A DNA stretch of 64,000 nt from Phyllostachys edulis (lineage: Eukaryota > Streptophyta > Magnoliopsida > Poales > Poaceae). Below are positions 1 to 11,968 of this stretch, one piece after another. The stretch spans positions 55,806,016 to 55,870,015 of the forward strand of contig CM070557.1 in NCBI GenBank assembly GCA_036346405.1, written 5' to 3'. The notes below the pieces were generated by a model, which was not told where the DNA came from, made no database searches, and saw only the letters and a list, made by a program, of their open reading frames with translations. Position 1 is the first letter of the stretch. Each line of letters begins with the position of its first letter. The position numbers and the translations under genes were made by a program.

Positions 1-1525
1 CTAGCCGGCCGATCGAGTATGTACAAGGTGTTCTTCATCTGGAAGGCTCCTGCTCTTCCACACATGTACAAGCTAGATCACGGCCTTAGTTTATCAAGGT
101 AGAGAAACATCTAAATCTAGTGCTCAGAGGCACCACTCCTATTATCCATATCCGATCGAGCACCACCCGGCCATGGCAGAACATGATAAGAGAGAAATAG
201 AGATCAGATGTGCTTGCACAGCACAGCACATGTGTAAGAGCTTGGAAAAAGTTAGGAGGCTGTAGAGAGGAGCAGTGGTGGTAAATTCACATCTTTACCG
301 CTCCTTTATGTGCAGACACTTTAATCAGTTTTCCTCCCTTAATGCTCTGACCTCTGACCCCTCCTCTCTCTTTATCTCTCTCTTCCTTGGCTTTCTCTCT
401 CTCTGAGAAAAAGAAGGAAATGTTCTCTGAAAAGCTTCCTTTCCTTTGTCTAGCTCAAGCAATCTCATCCCCATCTTTGGAGTGTCTTTTTACCCTTTTC
501 CTTTTTTTTCCTACATAAAAAGCTCTTGTGCATAGAGGTGGTGAAAGAAGAATCGACCTTTTATATAATGCAAACCACAGCAAAAGATCTGGTCTTTCTC
601 GTTCATCTCCCTATCTAAGCTCTAGTTCTCGTTCATATCAAGGGACAAACATACGTACATGCTAATAAGAAACCTGGAAAGATGTACTAGCTGTGGACCT
701 AGCTAGCTAGCTACATGCATGCACGGCTGAGATCTATGTGCCAGCCCCAGTACTGTACTATATTAGCCATTCAAGACTAATGCAAATTAAGAGCTAGCTA
801 GATAGGAACAACATAAACATCTAGATCTCTCTTTAATCAAGTACATCTAATTGTCTAATCCTCCACAAGGTTATTGCAGGTATGTGAGTGGCAATCATGC
901 TAAAGTCCAAGATGCAGTTGTTTTCTATGCAGCCTAGGGAGCTGAGTGAGAGTGAGGCATATACAGACACTTTGGCCTCTCCTCTTCACATGAGCTCTAT
1001 GCCTTGCCCTGTCTGATGATTTGTACTATACGCCTAGACAATTGACAAACAGCCTCATCTTTTGCAAAGTGCTGCAATCTTCTAGTGACTTATTCTAATC
1101 ACTTCATCTCCATATTTTTAGTTGGCTACCCTCTCGAGTGTCAGTTCATTGCACGAATACATAGATGTTCTTTAACGTACAAACAACAGTGTCGCAGCAA
1201 ATTGTATGCACACATATAAGCACCACAGTAACTTTTGCATGAAATGATATGATAAAGAATTAATGATCTCAGAGGAATCTTGAAATGAGAGACATTGTGA
1301 AGCACGATATTGTCTAGAAAACTGGTTTTTAACGGCATGTAGCATGCATGCATGGTGTCATCAGATAATGTGGGCCTGATCTAGAGAAGAACATGCCATT
1401 CTTTTCTTTGCTTCGTCTCTCTCACTTGTCACTACATCACACACACACAGATTTTGCTTTCGCTCTCTCTCTCTCTCTATGTATATATATATAGGAAGCC
1501 TCTTTTCTACTCTTGGGAGTAGTTA
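1..1525. other. Non-coding, no gene seen
   Basis: No open frame with recognisable protein similarity and no convincing exon chain on either strand. The stretch is AT-rich with CT-rich tracts (for example around 361-415 and 1461-1478) that look like plant promoter or leader sequence. It may be regulatory DNA of a gene outside the window or distal upstream DNA of HSFB4 now separated from it by the LINE. No known microRNA mature sequence was recognised by eye. Confidence 0.6.
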
Positions 1526-1833
1526 CTCCCTATTCCGTATCTCACAACGTAGGGAGTATCTTCCGTAACCGAGAGTATATATGTGTAGTATACGAGTATA
1601 TAAGACCACTTATGTGGTATTTACGTCTTTTTAGGGGTGGTATGTACATTTTTTATATATACTTCTTTTTATATGCGAATATGAAGGTATTTACAAAATA
1701 TGCTTAAAACTATGAACTCTCTTGCAATTTTTTTCATGTGGTTCGCATTGGAGTATTTTATATTTAGTATATGAGTATACCCAAAATGATAGAGCATATC
1801 AAGTTCTTTTAGGTGGTATATCAGAGATAGGAG
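1526..1833. mobile_element. Stowaway-like MITE, copy 1
   Basis: A 308-bp AT-rich element that starts CTCCCTAT and ends ATAGGAG. It is flanked by TA on both sides (1524-1525 and 1834-1835), the hallmark of Tc1/mariner (Stowaway) insertion. It has no coding capacity. It resembles the 309-bp element at 29534-29842: both carry a motif like GTGGTATAT near the right end and have similar length. It is more degenerate than that copy. Confidence 0.65.
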
Positions 1834-3806
1834 TAATAACTCTCGGAAGTAGAAAGTGCTAATCTTATGAAATGTGATGATCTCTCCATCAGTTTTCGCC
1901 CCTTATTTTATGCATATTTGCCCAGTCAAAGATAGATCTAGACCTGGCCACAAATGCAGTGGGCCACATGTGGGGATGGAGAAAGGTCATGTGATGTACT
2001 CATAAAATGTCTACTACAAACATATATATCATTAAAACCACTTGTCATATATGGAACAGAATCTTCCATAATATTCAAACTCCAAAGCCAATCCACACTA
2101 CATACTAAAGCAAATAGTTTTATCACACATGTATGCGTGCCTGCCTTGTACCTCTAGGCCTCATCATCTCTGGCTGTACCTCTCACTCCTTGTAACTTGC
2201 TTATTGCTAGTTTTATATGAAATCTTTCTTCTTTTTGGTCCTCTGAAAGCTGCAGGCTAGGGCGAGCAGTAACATGGCCAGTAATGTACTACTGCATTAG
2301 ACCATCCACATATGTAGCTGCCACCTGCGCTGATGCATATGTCTATGTTGCTTGCAGCTTGTTGGCATCTTCATGAGTACTTGCATGCCAAAACCCTAAG
2401 CTAGCTGCATCGATCGATCTATCACCTGCAGGGCAGCCCTGGGGTGGATCTTGGGGCTAGTTTGACTGATCCAAAGTGGTGCTTTACTGCTTGCTTGGAA
2501 GCTAGGCATCAAAGAAGGAAATGGATGAAGCTGTGGTGGAGGAGGAGAGCATGCACAAATCTAGCTAATCCTCCTGTGATCTTGCAAGGTCTCTGAGCCA
2601 GGTACTCACTAGCTAGCAGCTATCTAGCTACCAGTCACTGTGCAGGCAAGGCAACTCAACAGTACATGATGTGTTACATTGGGACCAAAGAGAGAGGGAG
2701 AGAGGAAAGAAGAGGGGGGACTTTGTTTTGTTTCTTTCAATGCTGGTTGAAAAGTTAGGGGAATGTTTGTTTTCTTGCACATTGATATGATATTAATGGA
2801 AGCAGCAGCTTTGCATCACACCCATGCAGCAGGCCAATGGCAGGGAAAGGGCAATAGAAAATGATGTTGCATCAAAAGAGGATCCCTACCATAGCAAGCA
2901 GTGGATGTATGCATGGTTCTTACACTAGTCAGTACTCACTGAGTATATTTACTCCTCTCTCTCTCTCTGCTCTCTGCTCTTGCTGTTCCATGGAAGTCAC
3001 GGGCCTGCCTTGAAACTCGCAAGTCACCAGCAGGCACAAAAGTATCTTCCGTTGTTTGCAACTTAGGCATGTGTACATGTGTGCGCTGCACAGCTGCACT
3101 GGATGGGTAGCTAGGAGAACAATTTGATCACTAAATACCATGAGGATACCGGCCGTGCAGTACAATTTATGTGCTTCTCATCTTCGATCTCTGCACGGAT
3201 TCATGTCGACCGAACAGCAGGGCTGCATGCTATGCTCTGGATCTTTTTTTCTTTTCTAACTCTCCTCTTGCAGCTTGCAGAGCTCTTCTCCCTCTCTTTT
3301 TTCCCTTTTAAAATTATTAGCCCGTGCATGACGCCTCCATGTATCCATCGTTTATTGCGAATAGTTCTTCTTCTGTTCCATCACGTCAAATCATCGCCGT
3401 ACGTACGCGTGTACACCCACGGAGACTTTAATCCGGAGCTATCTGTTGAACACGTATTACAATCGATCTGCAGAGGTGTACAGATATACAGATACTGCAT
3501 AAACATAGCAACATCTCATGCACATTCCCTCTCTTAATTCAGTCATGCATCTGTATTAATTGGCTTATGTCACCAACTATGATTCTCCCATGCACGCCCA
3601 GGTGATTAATTGCATGCCCGTCTGCTTGGCCTCTGCATGCTTGCATGGTTCCAGCAAACTGTGAGTGAAAACATGCATCCAGCTCATGGCCATTCTCCGG
3701 AGAGATCTGATTGAGCGTATACGCACACTGATCGTTAAACAATTCTTCTAAAGCTGCAGCTGCACATTGGCAGTGAAAGGATAAGCACATACTCCATAAA
3801 AGAAGA
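1834..3806. other. Non-coding, no gene seen
   Basis: Frames here are short, lack homology and are not supported by splice signals. There are local CT/GA-rich tracts (2690-2715, 2955-2975). It ends at the left target-site duplication of the LINE, so it was contiguous with the HSFB4 upstream region before that insertion. Confidence 0.55.
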
Positions 3807-3820
3807 AACTTAACCTACTT
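3807..3820. repeat. Left target-site duplication of LINE
   Basis: The 14-mer AACTTAACCTACTT recurs exactly at 11190-11203 on the other side of the LINE. It directly abuts the element's poly(A) end, read as poly(T) on the + strand. A perfect 14-bp repeat at both ends marks target-primed reverse transcription. Confidence 0.93.
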
Positions 3821-4120
3821 TTTTTTTTTATTAAAGGACTTCATCCCAGCTTTTATAGAAAGCCAAATAACAAGTTCTTACAGCTATCGACTTAGTGCAA
3901 ACATGCTGGGGAGACCAGCTTACCAGATACACTCAAGAACGACAGACATCCAGACCAAAAAGACAACCGAATCACCGACATCCAGACCAGAAAACGACCA
4001 CAGTCAGATAGAAGAACACCTCAAAAAAGGTACAGACCAAACATACGACAAACAGGTCACTGAAAGTAATTACAAGCAGACAGAAACTGAGAACAGGAAG
4101 GAAGCCAGCACGCGAATCAG

Positions 4121-7100
4121 CTATCTGCCGTAGTTGACCATGTCGAAGCTCTCTAGACTTGCTTCAAAGTTTCTCAGGAAACAGTCCACAAAATCCCTTT
4201 CCACCCCTTTGGTTAGAATCCTCCAATGCTGCAAACAAGATATAAGATTGAAAATCACATCCATAGGGTTTCTATTCAAATTCTTCTCAATCGCCATACG
4301 GTTCCTACATTTCCAAAGCGCCCAAGCGAAAGCTGCAAAACTAAACAAAATGGTATTATAGTAGTTAGCACTTATCCCCTCAAGCCAGTTGAGCTGAAAA
4401 TCGTCGAGAGAAGTAGGAATTGTATTCCACTTGCAAGTTTCCTTTACACAAGTCCAAACAAAGTTAGCAAGCACACAGGTAAACAAAATATGATCAATAG
4501 TTTCTTTACCACCACAGAGCACACAAGTTTCTTCTCCTTTCCACCCCTTTTTCTTAAGCTGAACAGCAGAAGGAGCTTGATCTAGATAGCATTGCCAAAG
4601 AAAATTTTTAGCCTTTAAGGGAATTTTACTTTTCCAAAGTTTTCGAAACTTAATGCAAGTAACCCCTCCAAACACCAACTGATTATACAACGATCTGATA
4701 GTAAACCGCCCACTCTTCTCAAAACACCAAGAAACATTGTCCATCTCATTATTAAGATTAGTGTTAATAATAAGATCTTTCAAAAGATTCCACTGATTCA
4801 TCTCTTCTCCACCGAAGGTTCTGACAAACTGTATCGCCCACCCTTGTTCTGAAAAGCAATCAGCCACTCTGATCTCAGGGTACTTACAAATCTTAAACAA
4901 CTTGTCGAACAAAATTTTCAAAGGGCAGCTTCCCATCCAGACATCCGACCAAAATGATGTGTTACAGCCATTGCCAATATCGAAGGACACACCTCTGTTG
5001 AAAAGACCTTTCACCTTCTGTAGACTTTTCCAAAATTGTGAGCTTTTTGCAGGATTGGCGTCTTTAAAGCACCCCTCAGGAAAATATTTGGTTTTAATAA
5101 TCCTGAGCCACAATTCATTGCTGCCCCTATAAATTCTCCAGATCCATTTTACAAGAAGACAAATATTCATAATTCTAGTATTTATCACCCCTAGACCGCC
5201 ATAATCTTTGGGCCTGCAAATTGCCTCCCATTTCACCATATGATATTTGAATTTGTCACTAGGGCCTCTCCAAAAACCGGATCTAATAGAGTCCATCCTT
5301 TTGTGACACCCTCACTTAACCGATAGAAACCCATTGTATAAGTGGGCAAGTCGCTCGATGACTATTGACCATGACTAGTCTCCCCCCTGATGATAAAAGA
5401 TTATTCTTCCAATTGTCTAGTCTTTTCCCCATTTTAGTAATCACCTTTTCAGCAGCTCTATCACCCATATGGCGATCGCCAATTAAAATACCCAAATATG
5501 TGAGGGGAAGTTTGGCTAATTTACAATCAAAAACCCCAGCCACATGTGAAGCTTCCTCATCCTCACAACCCATCACGAAAACTTCGCTCTTGTGATAATT
5601 AATTTTTAGGCCAGACATCCACTCGAAGCAGTAAAGAAGAAATTTCATATTGGTCAGATATTCTTTTTCACACTCCAAAGATGAGTCTTCAGATCATCTG
5701 CATATTGAAGAATAGGGACACCTCCCGGAATCAGGTGAGAGATCACACCCTTGATCAATCCTTTTTCCTGAGCATTCTCAATAACCACTGCGAGGGCATC
5801 AGCAGCCAAGTTAAAGAGAAGAGGAGATAGGGGATCACCCTGTCTGAGACCTCTGTAAGTATTAAAAAAAAGCCCCATATCCCCATTGATGTTGATACTG
5901 ACTTTGCCACCCCTGACTGAACTCATGACCCTTTGAATCCAAACCTCAGAAAAACCCTTTCTCCGCATGACATCTTCCAGAAAACCCCAATTTATTTTGT
6001 CATAGGCTTTTTCGAAATCTATTTTCAAAATCACCCCTTTAGTCTTAGATTGCTTGACCTCATGCAGGATCTCATGTAGAGCAACCACACCATCCAAAAT
6101 ATTTCTATTCTTGATGAAAGCAGACTGACTATCATTAATAAGACCATCAACAACTCTCCCCAATCTGTTAGCCAGGATCTTCGTCACAATTTTAAAACTG
6201 ACATTTAATAGACAAATTGGACGATACTGTTTAATGGTATTAGCCTCCTGCATTTTGGGAATGAGAGTGATCACCCCATAGTTAAGTCTTTTCAGATCAA
6301 GATTGCCTTCAAAGAAGTCCCTAATCAAATATAAAAACTGGGTTTTAATAACATTCCAGAACTCCTTATAAAATTCGTTGGGGAACCCATCCGGGCTAGG
6401 GGCAGAGTTGGAGGGCAACTCTTTGATGACCTCCCAAACTTCCTCTTCCTTGAAGTCTTGAATCAGAAATTCATTATCAGCAGCAGAAATACTGTGTCTA
6501 CTCTCCGAAATATCATGGGACAAGGTTACCCCCTGAACAGGTTCAGAGCCAAAAAGTTGCTTATAAAATTTGTAAATGTGATCCCTGAGGTCATTTGGAT
6601 CTTTAATAATAACCCCATCATGCTCCAAACTAAAAATGTAGTTCTTCCTTCTCCTCCCATTAGCACATTTGTGAAAAAAAGTAGTATTAGCATCACCCTG
6701 AAGAAGCCAATTCACCCCACCCCTTTGATTCCAGTGTTTCTCTTCCACCTTATAAACCTGTTCCAACTCACCCTCAAACTTGTATCTTTGATCCCATTCT
6801 TCAGCATTAAGACCTCTTTCCTCATCCAAGTCATCTAACTTTTTAATATGCTCTATTAAATTTTTCTTAGTCCTTTTGTACTCGCCATTAACATTTGCAC
6901 CCCAATCTCTCAAGAAACTTCTCAATGCAGCAATGCAACTATTCCATCTATCCAAAGAATAAATGCTATCAGGAGCTCTACTATTGACCTCAACCCACTT
7001 GCTCTTAACCATTTCTTTGAAGTTATCTTGGCATAACCACTTCCTTTCAAAGAAAAATCTGCCTTTTTTAAGCAAAGACCTCTCCCCAGTATCAAGCACA

Positions 7101-7778
7101 ATTGGATTATGATCAGAACCAACCCTGATCAGACTATTGACACCGCAGAGAGGAAATTTAGATTCCCAATCGCTTGAAACCAAAGACTGTCAAGGTTCAC
7201 CATAATTGGACAACTTTGTTTATTTGTCCAAGTATATCTCTGCCCTCTCTTTTGATTTCAATCACTTATTCTCGAAATGAAATTATTAAAGAGCTGAATG
7301 AGAGGAAGGTTCAAATTGCTAGAATTTTTATCCCCTGCTTTTCTGATTAGATTAAAATCACCCCTACAACTTTAGGTAGATGAGTCTGTTTGCACTTCTG
7401 ATCTAACTCATCCAAAAAGTAAGGGGCCAAACCATGATGAGCAGGACCATAAACAACAATCAATTCCCATCTGAAATTGGAAAGTTTACCCCTAATTACC
7501 ATACTCAAGAAATGATCTCCTGTATCACAGCTCCCCATCTCCAGAAATTCTTGATTTACCCCCATAAGAATACCTCCAGAACGACCTGTAGCAGGCAACC
7601 AGTTCCATCTGAAAAGAGAGTACCCCACTAGACTCTTGAGTTCTTTCTCAGAGAAGTCCTTTTTAATAGTCTCTTGGATTCCAACCACATCAATCTTTTC
7701 AGTATGAACAATCTCCCTCAGCTGTCTTCTCCTGGCAACTCTCCCTAAACCTCTTATATTCCAAAACAGGACTTTCAT
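4121..7778 (-). pseudogene. LINE ORF2 (endonuclease-reverse transcriptase), broken
   Basis: Starts MKVLFWNIRGLG at 7778, typical of plant LINE endonucleases, and overlaps the end of ORF1 by about 80 bp. A frameshift near 7350 falls at the GDFN-type motif. The downstream frame (7183-5654) carries the SDHNPI endonuclease motif, then RT motifs including LKIDFEKAYD, RGLRQGDPLSPLLF and the catalytic YADD. Directly after YADD the frame shifts (about 5680-5700), apparently through a small deletion. The next segment (5678-5316) contains GLKINYHKSE. Another frameshift near 5360 leads into 5296-4121, with a zf-RVT-like Cys/His cluster (CVLCGG...HILFTC). Three frame breaks make it a pseudogene. Confidence 0.9.
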
Positions 7779-10700
7779 GCTGTTGATAGATCACCCCCAC
7801 CCTCCTTTTCTTTAGTTTGCTTTTCACTTTTTTGTTCAGATTGAAACCTGAACCACCCCTTACGGAAAAATCACACACATCGGAAGAAACCCCTTTTTCT
7901 GAGACAACCCCTTTGCATTTTTGAGTTTCACCACTTGCCTGAGAAGCTATATCTTTTTCAGCTCTAGCTAGAGCTGCTCTGACTAATTCTTGGGCTTGCA
8001 TAGCTGAAATTACCTCACAGGCAGGAATAGATTGATTTCCTAATACAATGCCACAAGACACAGCTACTTTTTCTAGGGATTCAACAGAAGAATTATTTAA
8101 GACATTAAAAGAGTTGAAGGTTGTACCTTGGTGCTCCAGATTCTGAATGGATTTTAGTCTTGAAGCTTTTTCTTCCATGGGCATTCCTTGATTTTGTATT
8201 CTAGAACTCTTCCTTGTTGCAACAGGAGGTTCCAGTATTTTAGTTCTCCTCCCTTTCTTCTTAGGGGAAACCCACCCTTCGACATTTTCAGCCCCAACAT
8301 CTATATCAGATTCTGACAAACAATCATCCGTTATCTTTTTTCGCTTCCACCCCTGTGTTAACAAGATCAACCAACTCAGACTTCCTTGCCCTTTGCTTAA
8401 CTGGAGAACCAGACTTTATACTGGCCTCAGGTATATTTGACTTTTGTTCAGTTACAACCCCCCTTCTTGTTGGATGTATAGTGCAAACATGGCCATAAAG
8501 AAGCATCAACCACCGAAGGACCCTGCTCCGTATGCACAATCAGATTCTTTCCTTTGGAGATTGGCTCATTGTGAGAGACTGTAGGGACATCCTTAGATGT
8601 AACTTCCTTAGCTTTATCTATTATATCCACTTCAGTTAAAGTAGGGAAACTATAGGCTAGAGGAACAATTTGCATCGCATTTATGATCTCATGATCCTTA
8701 ACCAAACCTTCAGAACTAGTTTGATTAGCAGCAGAATACTCAAGACCTTCTTGATTGCTACTTTTAGCTACTGCAAGGTTTTTTTGTACCGGCTGGGTAT
8801 ACGAATTCAAGACTTTACCAGGAATGTAAGGAATAATCTGTAACCCCTTTCCAGCTAGATCTAACCGATCCTCGTGCTCCTTGTTATCTAAAATGTCAAA
8901 AACCCCAATCTTATCATGATAAGAAAGGGCCCCTTCTGAGCTATCAAGCTCTTTCTGCAACCGAGTGGAATTATATCCTCCAGAAGTTTCAGACTCATCC
9001 ATCTCTTCCTGGGCTGATTTGACCCGCTGATCCGAATTACCGATCTCTAAACTTTTATCATCAGGACTGTTCTTCTTAACAACTAACTGATCGTAATTGT
9101 GAGCTATCAAATCTGAGAGTACCAGATCTCCCACCTTTCCAACATTTTGCTGTTGTTTGCCTTTGTATTTATTTGAGTCTCCCACTTTGTGCTGATCAGA
9201 GGATTGGTTAGTATCTCCACCAAATTTTTCAGCTAATTTTTCCCATTCGGTCCTATGATCACTTCCAGCAGAGTAATCTTCTTCGTCTTCATCATCACCA
9301 TCTTTTCTATTGTGAGAATGAATCTTATGAAAGTGATCATAAATTGGGCCTTTCTTCTTACTCGCTCCACCTCCTTCAGCTTCGAATTTCATCTCGTAAC
9401 CCGTTGAATTAATGAAAATCTCAACATAGCAATTGATGCTAGAAGGATCACGACTGAGCACCTTCACTCTTACAGGCTCAACTCTTATCAAACTGATTTC
9501 ATCCACCTCTACCGGATCACCCACTGTACCAGCTATAGCCTTCACAACTTCAACTTTCCTAGCATGGAGGGGAACCCCAGAAATTTTGATCCAGGCAGTA
9601 GTTAGGACTGAGGAGGCTTCAGGATCCAATGTAGATTTATCAATCTTCGCTTTGATTGAGTGAAGAGCCAATTCTACACCCCCTACTTTAGACCAAGTGT
9701 CAAGCATCTCCTTGGAAGGGAATACAACAGCATACTCGGATTCTGAAAGTTTCCTAACTCTCCCATCCCAATTGGCTTGAATTAAGTGTTTCATCTCCGC
9801 TTCAATCTTTAGAACTGTAGCAACACCTTCCCTGATAGTCAAGACCCCTGTGGCTGCTTGTTGTTCTGAAGGAGGCACATCAGGGACTTGAATTCTATAG
9901 AACCCCTGACCAGGTATTCCAAAACCACATAATTTCAACCCCTAAAAGTTCTTCTCATCAGGACAATTGGTCGTCCAGTGACCAACTTTTTTACATTTGT
10001 AGCAAGCAGGTGGGTTTGTACATCTAGCCTGATGGTGACTAGATTGTTGGCATCGAAAGCAGGTACCTCTATCCTCCGCTCGGAGCACCCCAGTATTCTG
10101 ACCAATGTCACCCCAGGCTTTCTTCATATCATCTCCTTTACCACTTCCCCCTTGATTAACCCAGGGGTCAGAGAGCCTAGATTTATCAAATCTAGAGGAA
10201 CCTCCTCTCCCCCCATGACCACCTCTGGAATCTCCTCTCGGCAAATCCACACGATTCAACACCCCCTTCTCTATTATGAACATCAGAGCGAGATTCAGCT
10301 TGCCACCCCTTTGAATGAGAAAAATCATCTCTACTGCCACCCCCATAAGATCTATACTCTAGTCGAGAACGCTCAGAAAACTGAGATCCAAAATGAGTAC
10401 CTGATTTCTGAGGGAAACCAGACTGATGTTCATGAAACCGACGTTTCTGCTCCTCACGCTGAAGTTTCTCACGCAGATCATCTTCCCCCAAAGCATCATC
10501 CTCGTCCATCCAGTCCTCGGGGACATCGCGCTTTCCCCCGACCCAAGGACGACCTCCCCCTCCCGCCTGACGCGGGTGCCTTCCTCGACCCCGATCCATG
10601 GCCTCCCCCCGCACTACGTCCGCAAAGGAGCGAGAAAGCGGAGGAGGATCACGAATCCGGCGGACGACCCTCGCTTGCGCCCCCTGCCTTCGCACTTCGC

Positions 10701-10971
10701 CGCTAGTCGCCGGGAACCCTAACTCACCCACACACGCGAAGCGAGGGATCCAGAACCACGCCGACTGCGGGATGCGTCTCCAGGAATGGCCAAAAATATC
10801 GGCAATAGAGGTCCCGAATCGATGGGCCGGCCCATCGCTATTCCTCCCAGGACGCACGTCAGCAATCCGTTGAGAAATCCGGCTTACCTCCGCCGTGTCG
10901 ACTCTAGAGCTTTCCAGCGCGATGTCGTCGTTCCTCGCCACGTATCCACGCGCGAACGAACGGTCGATCAC
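7699..10971 (-). pseudogene. LINE ORF1 (nucleic-acid-binding protein), broken
   Basis: Remnant of the LINE RNA-binding protein that packages element RNA. The N-terminal part (10971-10192) is Arg/Gly/Asp rich and contains SFADVV just before MDRGRGR, a likely start region near 10599. Two CX2CX4HX4C zinc knuckles (CFRC... and CYKC...) lie at about 9960-10061. An in-frame TAG at 9942-9944 separates them from a DUF4283-like region (9938 to about 9400). An acidic/Lys-rich C-terminal tail follows in changing frames down to 7699. At least three frame changes and one stop are visible (around 10200-10350, 9942, 8450, 8340-8370). Family assignment rests on domain order and adjacency to ORF2. Confidence 0.82.
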
Positions 10972-11189
10972 CGCTCCAGCGTTGCAGCTTCGAGAAGACT
11001 CCGGGGACTTCTGCTCGCACGTCTCCGGTATAGCACGCAGTCCATGACCATGGGCAAGTGCAGGCCGCCATGGGCCGCCGCGTCTTCAGCCGCTAGGGTT
11101 TTTCCGTGCGCGTTCATGGCATTGCTGAAACCAGAAGAAGCATCGAGGTCCCAAATGGAAATCGCTAAGGTCGTGTCCATCTGCGGCCC

Positions 11190-11203
11190 AACTTAACCTA
11201 CTT
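11190..11203. repeat. Right target-site duplication of LINE
   Basis: Exact copy of the 14-mer at 3807-3820. It marks the 5' end of the LINE at 11189 and the resumption of pre-insertion DNA. Confidence 0.93.
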
Positions 11204-11263
11204 GATGCATGCTTCAGCTGCATATGGCTATAAATGCACCTACGTGTATATTAATTGCATGTG

Positions 11264-11266
<3 letters not shown>

Positions 11267-11349
<83 letters not shown>
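11267..11349. repeat. (TA)n microsatellite
   Basis: An uninterrupted TA dinucleotide run of 83 bp, about 65 bp from the LINE target site and about 620 bp upstream of the HSFB4 start codon. The open frames with Ile/Tyr repeats across it are artefacts of the repeat. Confidence 0.97.
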
Positions 11350-11352
<3 letters not shown>

Positions 11353-11568
11353 CAAATAATAGATTCTGCACTTCGATCGATCTCCCTCTCCAAACAAAAC
11401 GTATATATGCCCTAAAAGTGGCCATGTATGTAGTGATGCTAAATGCCAAAAGAACCTCCTCTTAGTCCTCTATCTCTTGCATCCTTCTTCTCCCCAACAG
11501 CACTTTGAACTCGAAGCACGCACACTACCCTGCGGTGTCCCTCGTGCACAGATATCGATGCATACGCA

Positions 11569-11575
11569 TATATAA
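11569..11575 (+). promoter_or_regulatory. Candidate TATA box of HSFB4
   Basis: TATATAA lies 394 bp upstream of the HSFB4 ATG, followed by GA- and CT-rich sequence typical of a grass leader. If used, transcription would start near 11600 and give a leader of roughly 370 nt. This rests on motif and position only. The adjacent (TA)n tract could also be read as TATA-like. Confidence 0.35.
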
Positions 11576-11708
11576 TGATGAGAGAGAGAGAAGACTCTAG
11601 CTTTGCTAGCGAGCTAGGAGGGTAGAGAGAGAAAGAGGTACCCAAGCGACCAGCGAGCGATCCACACGAGAATATTTGAAGGGGTTCGTGGGGTGGTACT
11701 GTGTGTGC

Positions 11709-11744
11709 ATGTGTGTGTTTATGTGTGTGAGTGCGAGACAGTGA
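11709..11744 (+). other. Possible short upstream ORF in HSFB4 leader
   Basis: An ATG inside a GT-rich tract opens an 11-codon frame (MCVFMCVSARQ, stop at 11742-11744) 224 bp before the main ATG. It would lie in the leader only if transcription starts upstream of 11709. The low-complexity GT context means it may be accidental. Confidence 0.3.
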
Positions 11745-11968
11745 GACTGGAGATATAGCTGAAGAGAGGCAGCCTTTCTCCTCTCACTCCCCCCTTCTCT
11801 CTCTCTCTCTTCAGTCTTCACTTCACGCTCTCACTCACTCCTGCTGCTAGCTTAGCTTATACTGCTGAGAGCACTCTCTTCTCGCCTCCTCATCTTCTCC
11901 TCTTGCACTGAGGCCGAGCTACTACGTACGCATAGTAGTAACAGATTGTAGTAAGGTGGTCGTCGGCC

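Larger units (their letters stand above)
3821..11189 (-). mobile_element. Full-length LINE (L1-like non-LTR retrotransposon), inactive
   Basis: A 7.4-kb element on the minus strand, bounded by a perfect 14-bp target-site duplication and ending in a short poly(A) tail (T run at 3819-3829). Order from its 5' end: a GC-rich leader from 11189, ORF1 with two zinc knuckles and a DUF4283-like region, then ORF2 with an apurinic-type endonuclease, reverse transcriptase and a C-terminal zf-RVT-like region. No RNase H domain was seen. Both ORFs contain frameshifts and stops, so the copy cannot mobilise itself. Retention of both ends shows full-length insertion rather than the usual 5' truncation. It lies upstream of HSFB4 in the opposite orientation. 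Confidence 0.92.

Noticed and set aside
1..3806. MicroRNA precursor or protein gene in the left 3.8 kb
   Set aside because: No known mature microRNA sequence and no exon chain found by eye; a folding or RNA-seq search could still overturn this.
11202..11465. Open frames of alternating Ile/Tyr on both strands
   Set aside because: Direct translation of the (TA)n microsatellite.
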